Origin: Ascidia mentula | Taxonomy: Eukaryota; Chordata; Ascidiacea; Phlebobranchia; Ascidiidae | Direction of reading: 5' to 3' | NCBI GenBank assembly: GCA_947561715.1 | Contig: OX387201.1 | Coordinates: forward strand, 11,050,001 to 11,114,000 | Length of the DNA: 64,000 bases | Shown: positions 10,651 through 22,587 of the stretch, one piece after another | Position numbering within the stretch: the stretch's first letter is position 1 | Layout: each line of letters begins with the position of its first letter | Made by a program: the position numbers and the translations under genes | The notes under the pieces: model-generated | Database searches by the model: none | What the model saw: only the letters and a program-made list of their open reading frames with translations | Told to the model about the DNA's origin: nothing

Positions 10651-13024
10651 TTATTTTTTCATTCTTGGTTTCATTTCGTCGCCACAACTTCTCAGGAAGA
10701 TGTAGTTTTTCTTTTGTGGATTATAATGTTCGTGACCCTGGAAAACATACATTGAATATTATATTGAAACACCGAAATGTTTTGATAAGAAGTGCTAAAT
10801 CGCAACTTTATAGGTGCTACGAACGTTAACACATTTTGTGAAGGGACATTGTCTTTCATGCTGCTATAAATATCCGACAGTCTACAGTTTTTGGTACAAA
10901 AGGAGGACTAGCGTTTATGAAAATCATTCATTGTAGACATTTTAGCAGAAGTAGTACTTGGTATATGGTTGTCAAAGAAGGAGTTATTGAAAAAATACCT
11001 TGGACCAATCGTAGCTCGACGCGTAAGCAAACACATTTCCATTATGGCTGATCGCAGAAGCTGATATGGACTGATCCAGTTGCTCAGAACCTTTGAGTTT
11101 GGTTCTCGCGTCCTTATCCCAAAAACTGTATCTGCCATCAGAACCAACGGTAGCGAGGGTCCCGTAGGTTGGGTGGAACGAAATGCAATTTACCTGAATT
11201 TGGTTTGTAAGATAGTTGCGGGGAAAAAAAGTAATATTAACTCACAGCATATATATCTTGTGGAGTGGATGATGTGGATCGGTGACACTTAAATGTAAAG
11301 TTGTCTCTCCTATCAAAACAGAAGTGCATATTAATAATTACGCCGTTTAGTGGTGCAGAAAAACGTCCTGTAACCTAGTACATCTATGTATCACTTACGG
11401 ACTGCTTGGTTGAATATAGTGAATGGCAACTCTCCCTTCAATGCTTCCTAATGCAAAACCAACTGGATTAGCTTGACTTTTGTCTTTAAATATGCTTATG
11501 CAGCGAGGCTAAAAAACAAAAACAATAGACTTGTATATTAGTGTGTGTAACTCCAGATAAATCGTTCTATTTTTATAATATTTTAAAACTGACCTTTATG
11601 GTCATGGGGGCAACCAATAAAGGAGAGTAACATTAATCATATTTATAAAAGAATGATTAGTAAAAGAGAAAGTTGCCTTTTTAAACTAAGCTGTTTAACC
11701 AGCTACACTTCCTGGCTTACCTGATACTTTAAAGGTGAGTCAATCTTTTGATATTCCTGTGGTTCACTTTCCAATTTCAAGCAAATAAGTTTCTTGTCGG
11801 CACAACTAATCATTCCCATTGGGTATTTCTTAAAACAAAAAAATCCTGAAATGTTATACAGTAATGGAATAAACTAGCATATCGTACCACATCAGCACAG
11901 TAAACCCTTTCGGACATATTGAGGACTTTCATAGGGGTGGAGGATCTGGTGTCCCAAAACTAAAAAAAGCATTTTATTGTAAATTTAATCAAAACTAAAT
12001 ATTGTACGAACCTTTACTGTTTTATCCCAACTTCCTGTCATTAAACAAGCATAGTTTGGGCTTTTTATCCAATGACAAGTTTTGATCGGGGCTTCATGTT
12101 GAGCAACCTTTCAAAGATGACAAGTTGTATCATATCAACTATAGAACATGGAGTAACCAACCCAAATCCTACCTGTACCGACTGATTTGATGCTAAATCC
12201 CACATTTTAGCACATTTATCTGCTGAAGCTGTAAAAACTTTTGTTCCATCCTTTAAAATGCAGAACAACAACAGTGGATTTAGAGTTAGACTTTTAAATG
12301 AATCCACATAAAAATTTCTTACATCACTCCACGAAACATCCAGGACAGGACCCTGGTGCATTTGTTGTGCTTTTGGAACTGTTGTACCATTGTCCTCAAT
12401 CTGCCAACATCTAATCTGAAAAAAAAAACAATTATTACAAGTAGTTAGAACATAAAACCAAAATTTTTAAATTCATTGTTATATTTTATGCAACAAGAAC
12501 ATTAATAATAACCAAATAAGACCAAAGGTATAACAAATTTGGAAAGTGACTACTGTACAACTTGTTAATGTAAACTTGACAATTGAATTGAATTTCTATT
12601 TTTACTTTGTTTTCAGTGCTATTTTAATTAGTACAACTGGGGAGAAATTCTATCATTTATGCTGAATTCCAGGATGTAAACAATCAGAATATGATTCGAT
12701 ATTCAGCTTATCAATTTTAATGAAATTCTCTAACAGTAGAATATCATAGTATTACTGTAGTGATAATTAATATAAGCACACTTACATCATTGGCCCAGGA
12801 TCCAGCCACAAGAAAGTTTCCTGGTGTTGTTGAGGGACTGAACTCCAAGCAACTGATGCTATCATCTGGTGGACTGGACACCTCAATATCCTTCATCGGA
12901 TTGTGATTAGTTGAAGCTAAAAAAAACTATTACCATTAGCATCTTCTCAATCAAAAATTAACAACTACATACCACTACTAGATCCAAAGGAAAATGAAGA
13001 ATTAGAACCACCAAACAATGACAT
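10651..13024 (-). CDS. rae1: mRNA export factor RAE1 (WD40)
   Basis: Eleven exons on the minus strand (13024-12973, 12916-12786, 12415-12323, 12250-12173, 12107-12012, 11959-11888, 11828-11721, 11508-11399, 11309-11246, 11193-10999, 10737-10651) close in phase to 361 residues, close to the 368 of human RAE1. It starts [17 protein letters not shown] and continues [10 protein letters not shown], then seven WD-type blades including [41 protein letters not shown] and [19 protein letters not shown]. The C-terminus [14 protein letters not shown] is diagnostic. RAE1 binds the GLEBS motif of NUP98 at the nuclear pore and supports mRNA export and spindle checkpoint functions. It lies 249 bp downstream of gpatch3 on the same strand. 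Confidence 0.97.
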
Positions 13025-13058
13025 TTTTGTTGGGCTACCTATACAACATTTAACTAAC

Positions 13059-13060
13059 CT
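13059..13060 (-). promoter_or_regulatory. Acceptor site just upstream of rae1 start
   Basis: On the minus strand, TGAATCTTTCAG|GTTAG gives a good 3' splice site 34 bases before the rae1 ATG and only about 214 bases after the gpatch3 stop codon. No AATAAA or clear promoter is seen between the genes. This fits a trans-spliced leader acceptor inside an operon (inference); an ordinary 5'-UTR intron is the alternative. Confidence 0.4.
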
Positions 13061-13273
13061 GAAAGATTCACAGTGTTAATACTGCAGCAATCAACTATTA
13101 TAAAGAAACAAATATATCACACAAAAAAATTACTTCTCTACAAATGGCCACAATTTTAAAGTTTAAAAGCACATCAAATTTTTCTTGGTAACCACAGTCC
13201 CAACCAAAAATCTTGATGGTAACACTATTTGTAAACAGTTTTCTAAACCACACAAAATTCCTGACAACAAATT

Positions 13274-16200
13274 TCAATTTGTTATATTTAAGTGATCTGT
13301 TTTAAACACAGTTTCTTTAGGGCTTAAAAACCACTCTGTTGAACTGGAAGGTCGAACAAATTGCACGTATGGAGTATAAAGTCTGATTCTTTTCACTTCT
13401 TCACTGCACCCAACAAATGGTCTTTGGCTTTGTCTTACATCTGTATGAGGTTGGTTAACAAGTTTTGATGTGGGATAGTTTATTTTGCCTGCCAGAGGAC
13501 CTTTGGGTGTCAGTGGTATGTGTTTTAGCGCGGACGGGTGCTGTGACCTCAGAATTTCACTCTCCTCATCTATCTCAAGTGGATCATCATACTTTGTCGT
13601 TATTATAATTCCATCATTTCCAGGAACCATAGTATGTCTTGTTGTTTTGCAGAAAGGTTTGTGCTTGGAGTAAAGAGCAACCAAGTTCGATTGGAATTGT
13701 GGAAAAAGATAAGAATGGCTGGCAAGTGGTTCAACAGTGTTAGATCGAACAGGTTGATCTTGAACCATCAGAGACCTGGATATTTTAGTTGATTGTTTGT
13801 AAACCTTTCCAACATTTTTTTTCTGTTCATCACCTAAAATGTTTTCTCCATGGTAACCAAATCCCTTGGTATTATTTGGAGCTTGACCATCAGCAATAAT
13901 CGGTTCACTGATGCCACAACTTGTGGATGGACCCAACCCCTCATTTTCTTTCCAACCAAACTTTTTCAGAATTTTTTTTCCTATTCCTTTTGTATATGTT
14001 TCAAACTTTCCAATTTGTGCTTTAGAACGTTGCAGCTTTGTTGCATTATCCCATTCTCCTTTTTTAACTCGTTTGCTTTTCACCAATGGTCTGCCCATTC
14101 GTAATCTAAAATATTACAAAATAAAATTAGTTGCAAAATTAGTTAAATCAGCAAACTGTTTTTGACCTTTTCTCTTCACATATTTGAACAAAATCTCTTG
14201 CATCACGATCACCTTTTCCACCATAAAATTCTCTTGTGTCTATGTCCCACTGATCAGTATTTTGTTCATCAAAATCTCCATTTTCTTCAGCCCAGTATTG
14301 GGCATCTAACAAAAAAAGCGATAGAATAACTATTTATCTTGTGTACATATGGAATTTTATTAAATGCTGTTAAGCAGTAAATACAACCCTCAATAGTCCA
14401 AATGTATTTCAATTGTCAGTCATCAAATAATTTTTTTGGGGAAAAATGAGAAGTATTGCAATTTGGAAATAATGTTTGAAAAAAAGGTGCCTAGAAATTA
14501 CATCAAGTGTGAAATGCTTCCTATTTGGCATTGTGCAAGTTTGTGTTGCTTTGAACATTATTATCACATTTGGTGTGTTGTTTCCGGGTCCCAATTGTCC
14601 ATAATACCTAACCTAACAGGATGTGACATATTGCCTTTTACCCGTTGAGCTATATACAATAGGTAAAATATTGTTAATGGACATTGAATCTCTGTCAAGA
14701 AATACCACTGGTTGATGTAAGACACAATAAAAAATATAACTTGCCACCTCACTGTTGAGGCTTGTAGTGTAGCTAGCAGATTTATATTTTAAATTATACT
14801 TAAATAATTTACTAGAGTGAGAGGATAAAAATTTGAGTGGCGCATCTGATTTAAAAGTGAAAAAAATTTTGTGCATGGAAATGATGGTGTAAGTGGACAA
14901 CAAAAAAATTAACCTGTGTAAAAAACAAGACCACTTCCCCCTTTCTCCCATTTCAGTTCAATTTCTTCTTCAAAAAGTCTTTCTTTTGCCCTTTCCTGAC
15001 TTGTAACATCATTAGTAAATGCTTCATGTCGTTCCCATTCTTCACATGTATCATCATCATCATCATCACCCGAATCAGATACATCTGCAAACAAATTTAA
15101 ATTAGAGTATATCCAGCTGTTTTTAAAGGCTACAAACCTTTGTTTTCCTCAAAACTACTTTCATATCGGTGATTAGCATTAGGTTGCAGTATTCCATGTA
15201 TGTTAGATGTGTCTAAAACAATCAATTTGATTAAAAATTTACTACTAAGTGATAAATGTATTTTATTGGGTGCATTTGCTGTCAATTATACAGTCCAAAT
15301 TAAGAAGATAAATAAAATATCACTGTTTCAATTAAAATGTCCCACCATCACAATCATTTACAATACATCCATTGCCAGTTGTAGCCATAAGTGGATCTAG
15401 GGTTTTCAGGCTGACACAATTTGTATCTTCATATACAAAGGGTACATTTCCATATCTTCTTTTACTTGCATTACCAGGAAACACTAATCCAAGCTTTTTA
15501 ATGATGCTGAACAACAGAAACTGTATGACGCAAATGGTATTTTCAATTTTGCAGATAAAATATCAATATGTTTTTGTAACATGATATTTATTGGGTAAAG
15601 GTGGAATTTTAAAAAGTAACCTGGAAGGTAGTTCACAATTCCGAATTAAATTTTGAAATATCGGTATTGGTGTTCCAACATTTCCATTTGGCATTACTTG
15701 TTGAGGAGGGTTTAATTCAGACAAACACATCAAGTCGGAAAATGTAAATTCCTCTATTGGCGAATGACGATTTCTGTATTTTTTTTCCTGTTTTGTAACG
15801 TAGCTAAAAACATAAAGCCCACAACAATGCCTAAAAATTACCTTTCACAACAAACGAAACCCGGCTTACATGTCCTTTGGTGTTTTTTTCAATTGAGCAG
15901 AGAGTTTCAATATCACACATTTTGTTGAAAAGTATTCACCGGATTTGTTAATCCAATTCTTTTGGTGATACAAGTTAAAAATTTTGTTGAATGCTTCTTC
16001 ACAAGATACAGAAATAACACACACACATGAATCTTTATGCTCTCCATTAAGTTCACCTGCAAAATACATACATCATTATTATTTTTCAAACATACATAAT
16101 GGCCAATTCAGGATTAAGTTGCCTTCAACAGATCTCAATGTGAAAATTGTTTCTGTACCTTTTTTGATTTCTGGACGATGCTTATAGTGGAAACAAGTAA

Positions 16201-16312
16201 ATGCACCTTCCTCAATGACTTGTGAAAAGTAGTTTCTTAAATCAGCGGAGTGAAAAGATGATGGTATATTGCAAACTGCAGCCAAAATATTTTCTAAAGA
16301 GTTCTTCTCCAT
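13274..16312 (-). CDS. gpatch3: G-patch domain-containing protein 3
   Basis: Eight minus-strand exons (16312-16159, 16056-15870, 15803-15621, 15506-15346, 15212-15138, 15084-14914, 14305-14167, 14105-13274) join in phase to 633 residues; human GPATCH3 has 525. The family-specific N-terminal module is clear: PSSFHSADLRNYFSQ and FHYKHRPEI. Further matches are KRRYGNVPFVYED, an acidic run D6, EEWERHEA, EEEIELKWEKGGSGLVFYT and the G-patch (about residues 397-440, GIGKKILKKFGW...GLG...GYHGE). The C-terminus is longer than in human. G-patch proteins bind RNA and activate DEAH helicases; vertebrate GPATCH3 has been linked to RIG-I/MAVS signalling and transcription. The start at 16312 is the first ATG; an acceptor lies 4 bases upstream. 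Confidence 0.95.
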
Positions 16313-17716
16313 CAAGCTTTTAAAGGTCTATTTTTGATAAAGCCTAAATTCACAGATATTAGAAATTTGTAATTTCTATTTATGGGTACATGTGTTTGAT
16401 AAATGAATATAACAAGTCTTTGATTATGTGTAATTCACATTTAAAAGTTGCAACCAAAAAAAAAGTTTCCGCACATTTTTGCGACAATTTACAAATAATC
16501 AGCGCAATATAAATTAGCAAATGCATTAACATACAAAAAAGTTGCGATCGTTAGCACAATTAACGATCGCCGAAAAAAAATCCTCCGCCCAAATAAGAAT
16601 AAAGGAAAATTACATAGCTTGGCCCTGGCCTAACGCATTTAATTATGTTCTGAAAATCGGGAAAACCCCAAATTACGTCACGATGAAAGATGCTCTGTTC
16701 CCGAAAATGATGTTTTTCTCAGAGTTACCCAACAAAGTCAAAATAAAGAATGGTATCGATAAGCTATTTTCATATCTGTTGATGATGTAAATTCAATGAC
16801 TCGAGCCTAACCAATGAAAAGAAAGTGCTTTAGGGTAAATAAAAAAAATTGAAAAAAAAATAACTTCTTGGATACTTCGAGCAAGAAAAAATAGCCTAGA
16901 AAATCAAGTTAGTGATGTTGAAAGAATGGTTGGTAGATTTATAGTTTGACTTTAATATTGTATTACCAAGCGTTGTGGATTGTGGGATATACATATTTTG
17001 AAGGTTGCTGTGGAACTACGATATGCTACTTTAAGTATGTTGGACGCATACTATAGTTTCTTTTAAAATAAGTTCACCTTGAATTTTTTCCTCTATCACG
17101 ACACGTGGATGTCACAAAGCAATCAGTGATTCCAAGTGGGTCAATTTTGCATGTGCTGTTGCTAGGGCGAATTTGAGCCAGTTTCGTGAAGTTTTAGTGT
17201 TTTTTTGGGGGCCCATTAAGCGACTTGGTTCCGTGTGCAGCAGAAAATTGAACTAAATGGGCCCTCAAACGACTTATTCCCGCTGACGAAACTTCTTTCG
17301 ATAGACATACCAACATGCGCCTCTTAACAGTTTTGTTGAAATTGAGTGGCGATACGCATCAAAACGAATATAACTACAAATTTGTACCGCTACTTACAAA
17401 GTTAAGAAATATTCTGCGAATGCTGTGGAATTTTCCAATGACCCAGATTGACTTGTAAGAACGGCAGGCGGGTGCAAGTAAATACGACAGATGTCAGCTA
17501 GAACGAGTTTATTTTTAATTTATGAATCTAATTTACAGTTGCATTTGTAATAATAAAATATATAAATACTGCAAAATACACAGGTCATAACAGAAAAGGT
17601 AAAATAAAAAAGCGTGAGGACATGGAAAGCGCTAAAGACAACGGACACGGTCACTACCACTAGTACAAATAACAATATGCCTGCTACAAACAACAAACGC
17701 GTTAAATGTGTACGAT
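16313..17716. other. Intergenic region between gpatch3 and the GCNT gene
   Basis: The gpatch3 start and the 3' end of the glycosyltransferase gene face this 1.4-kb gap. It should hold the gpatch3 promoter. Apart from the dispersed repeat near 17040-17260, no gene or clear element is visible. Confidence 0.5.
17040..17260 (+). repeat. Dispersed repeat family R1, copy A
   Basis: The segment with TGTGCTGTTGCTAGGGCGAA, TTTGAGCCAGTTTCG and CAGCAGAAAATTGA resembles, with many differences, copy B in the uckl1 intron (reverse orientation) and copy C in the gle1 intron. Limits are approximate. No ORF or clear terminal repeats; probably a non-autonomous element. Confidence 0.5.
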
Positions 17717-20700
17717 CTAAACAAATCCATTATTAACATACTTCAATGTTTGATTAATAGTTCTGTTTCGCAACCAGATATCCAAACAATCCAACGCAAA
17801 CGGATCGAAGGTAAGATCAAACTTATTAGCAAAAAGATGATGCTGTTGAAGAAGCCAAGGTAGGTCCCCCACTCCGTACACGCAAACGCCACGGACGTAT
17901 GTACCAGCGCACTTCGGGTACACTTCGATGTCCATTCCCCCCCATTTAACCAACCTTGTTATTGATTGCAGCTCATTTAAATCGTATTTAATGTGAGGTG
18001 GAAAGCTGCCTGGTAGTTTTGGATACCATCGCTGCAAAGTCCCCCAAATATGTTCATCTGGTGAGTAAGTATCTTCATTCCATTTTAAAAAATTTTGTAT
18101 GGTGGGATCTAAACACAATATTTTTGATGAAATAACAAACCAGAAATAGTGTGAATGAATTTGAGCTTCTAGTTTATGATACAAATATGTCGGTTTAATA
18201 TGTGCCTCTTAGTCGTTATACATCTGCAAGCACGGATTTAAATTTCCTCATTTGGACTGAAAAATGCCCATTTTTTAGGAAACATGATGTAATATCTCAT
18301 TGCTGTCACTTTTTTTCTTGGATCATAAACGGATGATGACATAAATTTTTTATTGTTACGTAAACGGCCAGTTGCATGCAGAACTTTGTGATAATAACCC
18401 AAATACAACTTTTTTCCTAATTATTTTTTTGTGGTTTGGAAGCAAACGAATTGTGCTGACACAAGAACTTTCGAATTACTTTCGACACCAGAGTCTATGG
18501 CAAAAGTTGACAACTAATTGTTGGCGCATAATCGCAAGAATTTCGACAAAAGATAACTGAGAAGATCTGTGTTAATACTGCAGGATTTGCTTGACAGACA
18601 TGTTGGGCTAAATAAGTTCACAAAAGAAGTATATGGTTAATAATTATAACATTTGTCTGTTCATAGTACTGCAGACCAGTAACTTAACATTTTCAAAATG
18701 GCAAAATATGTTCATATGTGTTAAATTTTTTGGAGCAAAACATAAAATTGAAATTATGTCTTATGTTACATTTCTTTGCGGAAGGTTACACAAAAAAAAC
18801 TAACAAATATCGAAAAAGATTTATGATCACAAAACCTTACAAGATCATGTTAAACTTTTTTTGTCATATCATTATGGATCCTGAGTATAAATAGACTGGC
18901 CTATATTGTTATTAACACTGTCATGTTAAAATAAGACGTTTCGACAAAAAGTTATGTCATCATCAGTTTGACTGACGCGATTGGTGACCGACGTCACAGA
19001 TAAGGCTCGCGCGGGTGAACAGGAAAGCTTGTATACCACGGACGAGAGGTGCAGGGTCTTCTGGCGATCTTTAAATGGCGATCTTTAAACCCTGCACCTC
19101 TCGTCCGTGGTATACAAGCTTTCCTGTTCATGTGGACAAACATACATCGAACAAACATCTCAAAACTTGTACACGCGGATCGATGAGCACAAAATATCCC
19201 CAAAATCGGAGGTGTGTAAACACCTACTTGACCACCCGACTCACAAGGTTAAGTTTAGTGAGCCACAAATCCTTGCGCTGGCGAGAGACAGGTATCGTCT
19301 CCTGCTGATGGAGTCGCTGTCCATACAACAGCAACAACCACAACTCAACGTGGACGGCACTTCTGCACCACTATTTTTATTTAATGTGTAATGTGTTTGT
19401 TGCGTTTTATGCCGTTTTATGCCGTTTATTGTGTATTTTGCGTTTTGCGTCGCTTACTGCGCATTTTCCGCCTCTTGGTGGTGTGTGGCCGATAGCAAAA
19501 TGACGTCACCACCCGCGCGAGCCTTATCTGTGACGTCGGTCAGGTCTGCTCCTTATAATGATGGAGCAACACCAATCGCGTCAGTCATACTGATGATGAC
19601 ATAAGTTTTTGTTGAAACGTCTTATTTTAACATGACAGTGTTAATAACAATATGGGCCAGTCTATTTATACTCAGAATTATGAGAAAACCTGTGAGTTGT
19701 GTTCCTAATTATGGATCCTAGTTTAGGAAACTGGTTCCTAAACTACAAGACCAAGTTTTGTTACCTGTTAAAATACATTCCACTGCTTTATATTTGAAAA
19801 TAAAATAAGCGCTTCCAGCAAACATGGGAGTGTCAAGTGGAGAAGGCGACTTTGATCTGTCAGTTTTTTGCATTACTCCATATTCACTATCCTTTTGGCC
19901 CTCTGAGAGAATGTAGGTAAATAAATACCTGCAAAAGGAATAAAGCAAATTTAGCTTTTATGCCAATTATTTTGTGTGTATCTTGCATTTTCAGTCCTCT
20001 TTTGTGGTTAGAATCTATCAGCAGGTTTTATTCACGGAAACTACATTTTTCCAAAGCCTGGACTACCATATTGAATAGCAAATCTTAAAATTCTGACAAG
20101 CTCAATTTTTAAGTTAAACTGAGTAAAAGAAGCAAGTAAAAACTCAATGCAATTTATAAAGCTTCACAGCAGAATAGGCAACAACTGTTTAGATTTATTG
20201 TTTTTTTGTACTTAACACAATAAATAATACAAAGTAGCTTGCTAAGTGGTTGGAACTTTGTAGGGATTGCATGTGAAAATTAAGTATTGTTTCAGGAATT
20301 TTCAAATCTTATTGGATATTTTAAGATAATCATCTTCTATGTTGAAAGTTCGAAATTCAAGCATCCAGATATCTTTGAGAAGTTAAGGGCAATAAAAGCA
20401 GAACACAAAGTCACATCTTAGTCAACTAGTTTTTCAATATTTCGACTAACCTCTGTTTTTTATGAGCCGGCGTTGTGAATGTTTCCATGTTATTATACCC
20501 ATGCAAACTTTTTAGGCTTCTAACAATTTCCAAGTTTGTTTTCAGTGGATAATCTTGGCCACAAAGGTTGATTACATATTTCCACTGTACATCTTGGTGT
20601 CTAGAAGTTAATGTACAAAACAGTTTTTTGGTAAGTTACTATAAAACAGGGTAATTATGGTTCTCTAATAAAGTGTTTTATGAACCAGAGTACTGGTCAT

Positions 20701-22587
20701 ACCTTGCTTTCAAGTCATGAAGACAATTTAGGTCTGCCTGAACTCTACTGAAATGAGTATAATGAACATCTGTAAGAGTGGTAGCAACAAAAACGTTGTT
20801 GAAACAGTCTGTTATTCCTTGTATGGCAGCTAAAAACTTCATAGGTGACTTGCGATCAACATGAACACAATATAAATTTTGTGGGTGATAGATCGATCTC
20901 AGTAAACGTTCAAACATGAACTCTTGTCTGAAAGCAAGTACAAAGTCAGTTTTTAAGAATACTGCCAATGATACAAATCTACAGTAATAATTGGTTATCT
21001 GGATTCAATTTGTCCAATAAATTTGTCAAAAAATTGTTTGTGTAGTTAAAAATTAGTAAAAATCGTCTTAATTGAGCACAGCTAAGAAATGTATGTATCT
21101 AATCTTGCACATTAATTCCCCCAAAAGCATTGGGCAAATTGACTGTATTATGTGATTTGATAACCACAAAAATAATAGCAGATACAATGTTGTAAAGATC
21201 AATACAGTCAAGTAAATCAGACTATACGTTGTTATAAATAAACATGTAACAGACACATGGTTTATGAAGGAATGCAAGGTTGATGCAGGAAAAAATCCAC
21301 AAGATGGAAAAAGACCAACTGTCATCCAAAATTGTAAAAATCTGGATTATTCTCAGCTTTTTTCAATAAAAAGAGATTATGCATCATTTGTACCTCTAAC
21401 TTCGTATGAATTGTGCAAGTATTACCATTGTTGCAGTACATATACTTACTTATGAATTGTAATTATGTAGGCAATTGGATATGCCTTTTCTTCAGGAGTA
21501 AGTGGCACTGTAACATAATTCCTTGACTCCAAAAACCTGGAACAGTTTTGTACCAAGTAGTTAATTTTATCATCCAACATAACACCAAATTCTTTTTTCT
21601 CGCTGTGTATCTAAAAATTGAATGCATGTTGCGTTATATCTAGTTTTAGAAATACATAATTTTTCATACATAGTGCATTAGAAAACATATCAAATGAATT
21701 TCATAATATGCTATGATGTGAAGCAGTGGTTCCCAACCTTTTTACACTTGTGTACTGGTAAAATCTTAAAATATCTTTTACCGCATGGTGATTGTTTGAA
21801 ATCTAAATGCGATGAACTGTATAAGTGAAGATAAGAGAATAAAAAAAATTAGCACTAACATTTGATTTCAACTCAAGTAGTCCAAGCTGGGATGATTGTA
21901 TTGCTTCACTTTTTCCTTGTATGATATCAGAACAAGACGATATTTTTGGAAGGTAAGAACTTGGTTGTAACTTTAAAGATATTATGTTTTCTTTCCAATG
22001 CTTGTACCACTTGTTTGTAGAATTAAATGTTTTCCAATAATTCTGTGTAGAAATGTATCGTATTAATGCAATAAACAAAAGAATACATGCAACACTGTTT
22101 AAAAAAATTTTACAAAGCAGATAGAAATAGTAATAAAGTAACTATACTGGATCAGTGAACCAAGCTACCCTGGTAGGCTGTTGATTGATTATCGTATTGA
22201 GAGTTTCTGTGCAAAGCTTGAAAGCTTTTGTCTGCTTGATCAGCTTTACACAGAAACAAGGCATTACAAATTACCTGTCCAAGGTAATCTGAATAGTTTT
22301 TTCCAATTAGATAATGAACATCTTCATCAACATTTAAATTTGGAAAGCTGCAAATATTGGTTTTTGTCACAAAATGAATGTAATATAGTACAAAATAAAA
22401 ATAATTTTGCTCACTGGATTTTGTGAGTATTGTATCCATCAAAAACATTTCGATGAGCGTTAGAGCTTGCAATATGTGAATGATACATTGTGTCATAATA
22501 GTGTAATGAGCAGTATGCAATTATCCACAGTACGACCAGTATATACAATGTGCACAGTGCTCCGCGCAGTGAAACTTGACGCATCAT
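17717..22587 (-). CDS. Core-2/I-branching beta-1,6-GlcNAc-transferase (GCNT family)
   Basis: Eight minus-strand exons (22587-22415, 22347-22275, 22042-21860, 21610-21450, 20927-20703, 20600-20451, 19928-19765, 18108-17717) close in phase to 363 residues. Residues about 8-30 form a single hydrophobic signal anchor (type II Golgi topology). The glycosyltransferase family 14 signature follows: [81 protein letters not shown]. The family transfers GlcNAc in beta-1,6 linkage to mucin core 1 or I-antigen acceptors in the Golgi; the exact acceptor cannot be told. The protein is somewhat shorter than vertebrate GCNTs (about 400-430). Intron 7 carries a Penelope-like element (18883-19707). Confidence 0.93.
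18871..18882 (+). repeat. Target-site duplication, left, of Penelope copy 1
   Basis: ATTATGGATCCT here is repeated exactly at 19708-19719, directly flanking the Penelope-like insertion. Confidence 0.85.
18925..18985 (-). ncRNA. Hammerhead ribozyme, left arm of Penelope copy 1
   Basis: On the minus strand: CTGATGA, stem II TGACA...TTGTC, GAAAC, GTC. It is the inverted partner of the motif at 19578-19645. Confidence 0.6.
19578..19645 (+). ncRNA. Hammerhead ribozyme, right end of Penelope copy 1
   Basis: CTGATGA is followed by stem II TGACA...TTGTT (one G-U pair), GAAAC and GTC. Stem III is essentially absent, as in minimal Penelope hammerheads that act as dimers. Bases upstream (GTCAGTC) and downstream (GAC of CATGAC) can form part of stem I. 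Confidence 0.65.
19708..19719 (+). repeat. Target-site duplication, right, of Penelope copy 1
   Basis: Exact repeat of ATTATGGATCCT at 18871-18882. Confidence 0.85.

Larger units (their letters stand above)
18883..19707 (+). mobile_element. Penelope-like element copy 1, internally deleted
   Basis: The element lies between perfect 12-bp target duplications inside intron 7 of the GCNT gene. Its right part encodes only the C-terminal GIY-YIG endonuclease region (about 19090-19391: [21 protein letters not shown]), with a Glu in place of the Gly of YIGQT, followed by the 3' end. Its left part (18883 to about 19080) is an inverted copy of pieces of the right part: the terminal 3' segment with hammerhead, then an inverted copy of the endonuclease start. 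The two copies of CCCTGCACCTCTCG face each other around 19060-19100. The reverse transcriptase is absent, so this copy is non-autonomous. Confidence 0.88.

Noticed and set aside
22152..22520. 122-codon minus-strand ORF
   Set aside because: It overlaps exons 1 and 2 of the GCNT gene in another frame and has no features of its own.
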